Shown piece after piece: positions 16,593 through 16,694 of a DNA stretch of 16,694 nucleotides. The stretch comes from an uncultured Pirellula sp. (lineage in GTDB: Bacteria > Planctomycetota > Planctomycetia > Pirellulales > Pirellulaceae). A program made the position numbers and the translations under genes. Each line of letters starts with the position of its first letter. Position 1 is the first letter of the stretch. The notes beneath the pieces are model-generated. The model was not told the origin of the DNA, searched no databases, and was given only the letters and a program-made list of their open reading frames with translations. The stretch is taken from positions 1-16,694 of the forward strand of contig CAITIF010000730.1 in assembly GCA_903892365.1 (NCBI GenBank), read 5' to 3'.

Positions 16593-16694
16593 TTACTGAC
16601 CATCTAAAGCGTGAATGGTGTTATGGATAAGTCCTTCCGCTTTTTCACCCGCGAGCGTTTGAAATTCGTATTGAATCTCCATGCACCACGTGGG
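16593..16694 (-). CDS. C-terminal fragment of an unrecognised protein entering from the right edge
   Basis: Minus-strand frame open from the right edge, reading PTWCMEIQYEFQTLAGEKAEG and then LIHNTIHALDGQ before a TAA stop. It is 33 codons long. Composition looks like normal protein, and its stop lies a sensible distance from the convergent methyltransferase stop. A second minus-strand frame is also open here but is strongly basic and less protein-like. No family is recognised from so short a piece, so the gene itself is tentative. Confidence 0.4.
   Translation of the reverse strand, partial: PTWCMEIQYEFQTLAGEKAEGLIHNTIHALDGQ

Noticed and set aside
1..16694. Mobile element, CRISPR array, tRNA or rRNA
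   Set aside because: Reading both strands by eye showed no transposase or integrase motifs, no regularly spaced repeats and no tRNA-like cloverleaf or rRNA sequence.

Overview
The window looks like chromosomal DNA from a planctomycete, most likely of the Pirellulales. The evidence is the protein families present: two PSCyt1-DUF1549-PSD1 (DUF1553) cytochrome-like proteins, a Tat-exported DUF1501 protein, a XylR-type AraC regulator, a Gfo/Idh/MocA oxidoreductase, and a very large ThuA / beta-propeller / HEAT / c-heme protein of the kind typical of the PVC group. Base composition is moderate and even throughout, Shine-Dalgarno sequences are mostly weak or absent, and I see no insertion sequence, tRNA, rRNA, CRISPR array or phage gene.

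Layout. Bases 1-7141 carry three minus-strand genes read right to left: a 987-residue PSD1 protein with an inserted discoidin-like segment (7141-4178), a DUF1501 protein only 3 nt downstream (4174-2681), then, after a 145-nt gap holding a hairpin and a good promoter-like sequence, a second PSD1 protein (2535 to the left edge) in which the insert is a coiled coil. Divergent from these lies a secreted alpha/beta hydrolase (7252-8055). It converges on a XylR-type regulator gene (9373-8135, minus). The regulator is divergent from a Gfo/Idh/MocA gene (9448-10563), and the short gap between them contains a perfect 12-bp palindrome. Next come the giant ThuA-fusion gene (10677-15263) and, 9 nt after it, a Methyltransf_32-like SAM methyltransferase (15273-16490). 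A minus-strand gene fragment enters from the right edge (16593-16694).

How the genes may work together (inference). The PSD1 and DUF1501 pairs are commonly seen in planctomycete clusters for breakdown of complex glycans, but their biochemistry is not established. The right half resembles a sugar-oxidation module: ThuA and the Gfo/Idh protein ThuB are partners in the known 3-keto-trehalose pathway. Here a Gfo/Idh gene sits next to a protein that joins a ThuA domain to a dehydrogenase-type propeller and a c-type heme site on one exported chain. The XylR-type regulator, with a sugar-binding-protein-like sensor domain, is placed to control the module. The methyltransferase looks functionally unrelated and may simply share the transcript.
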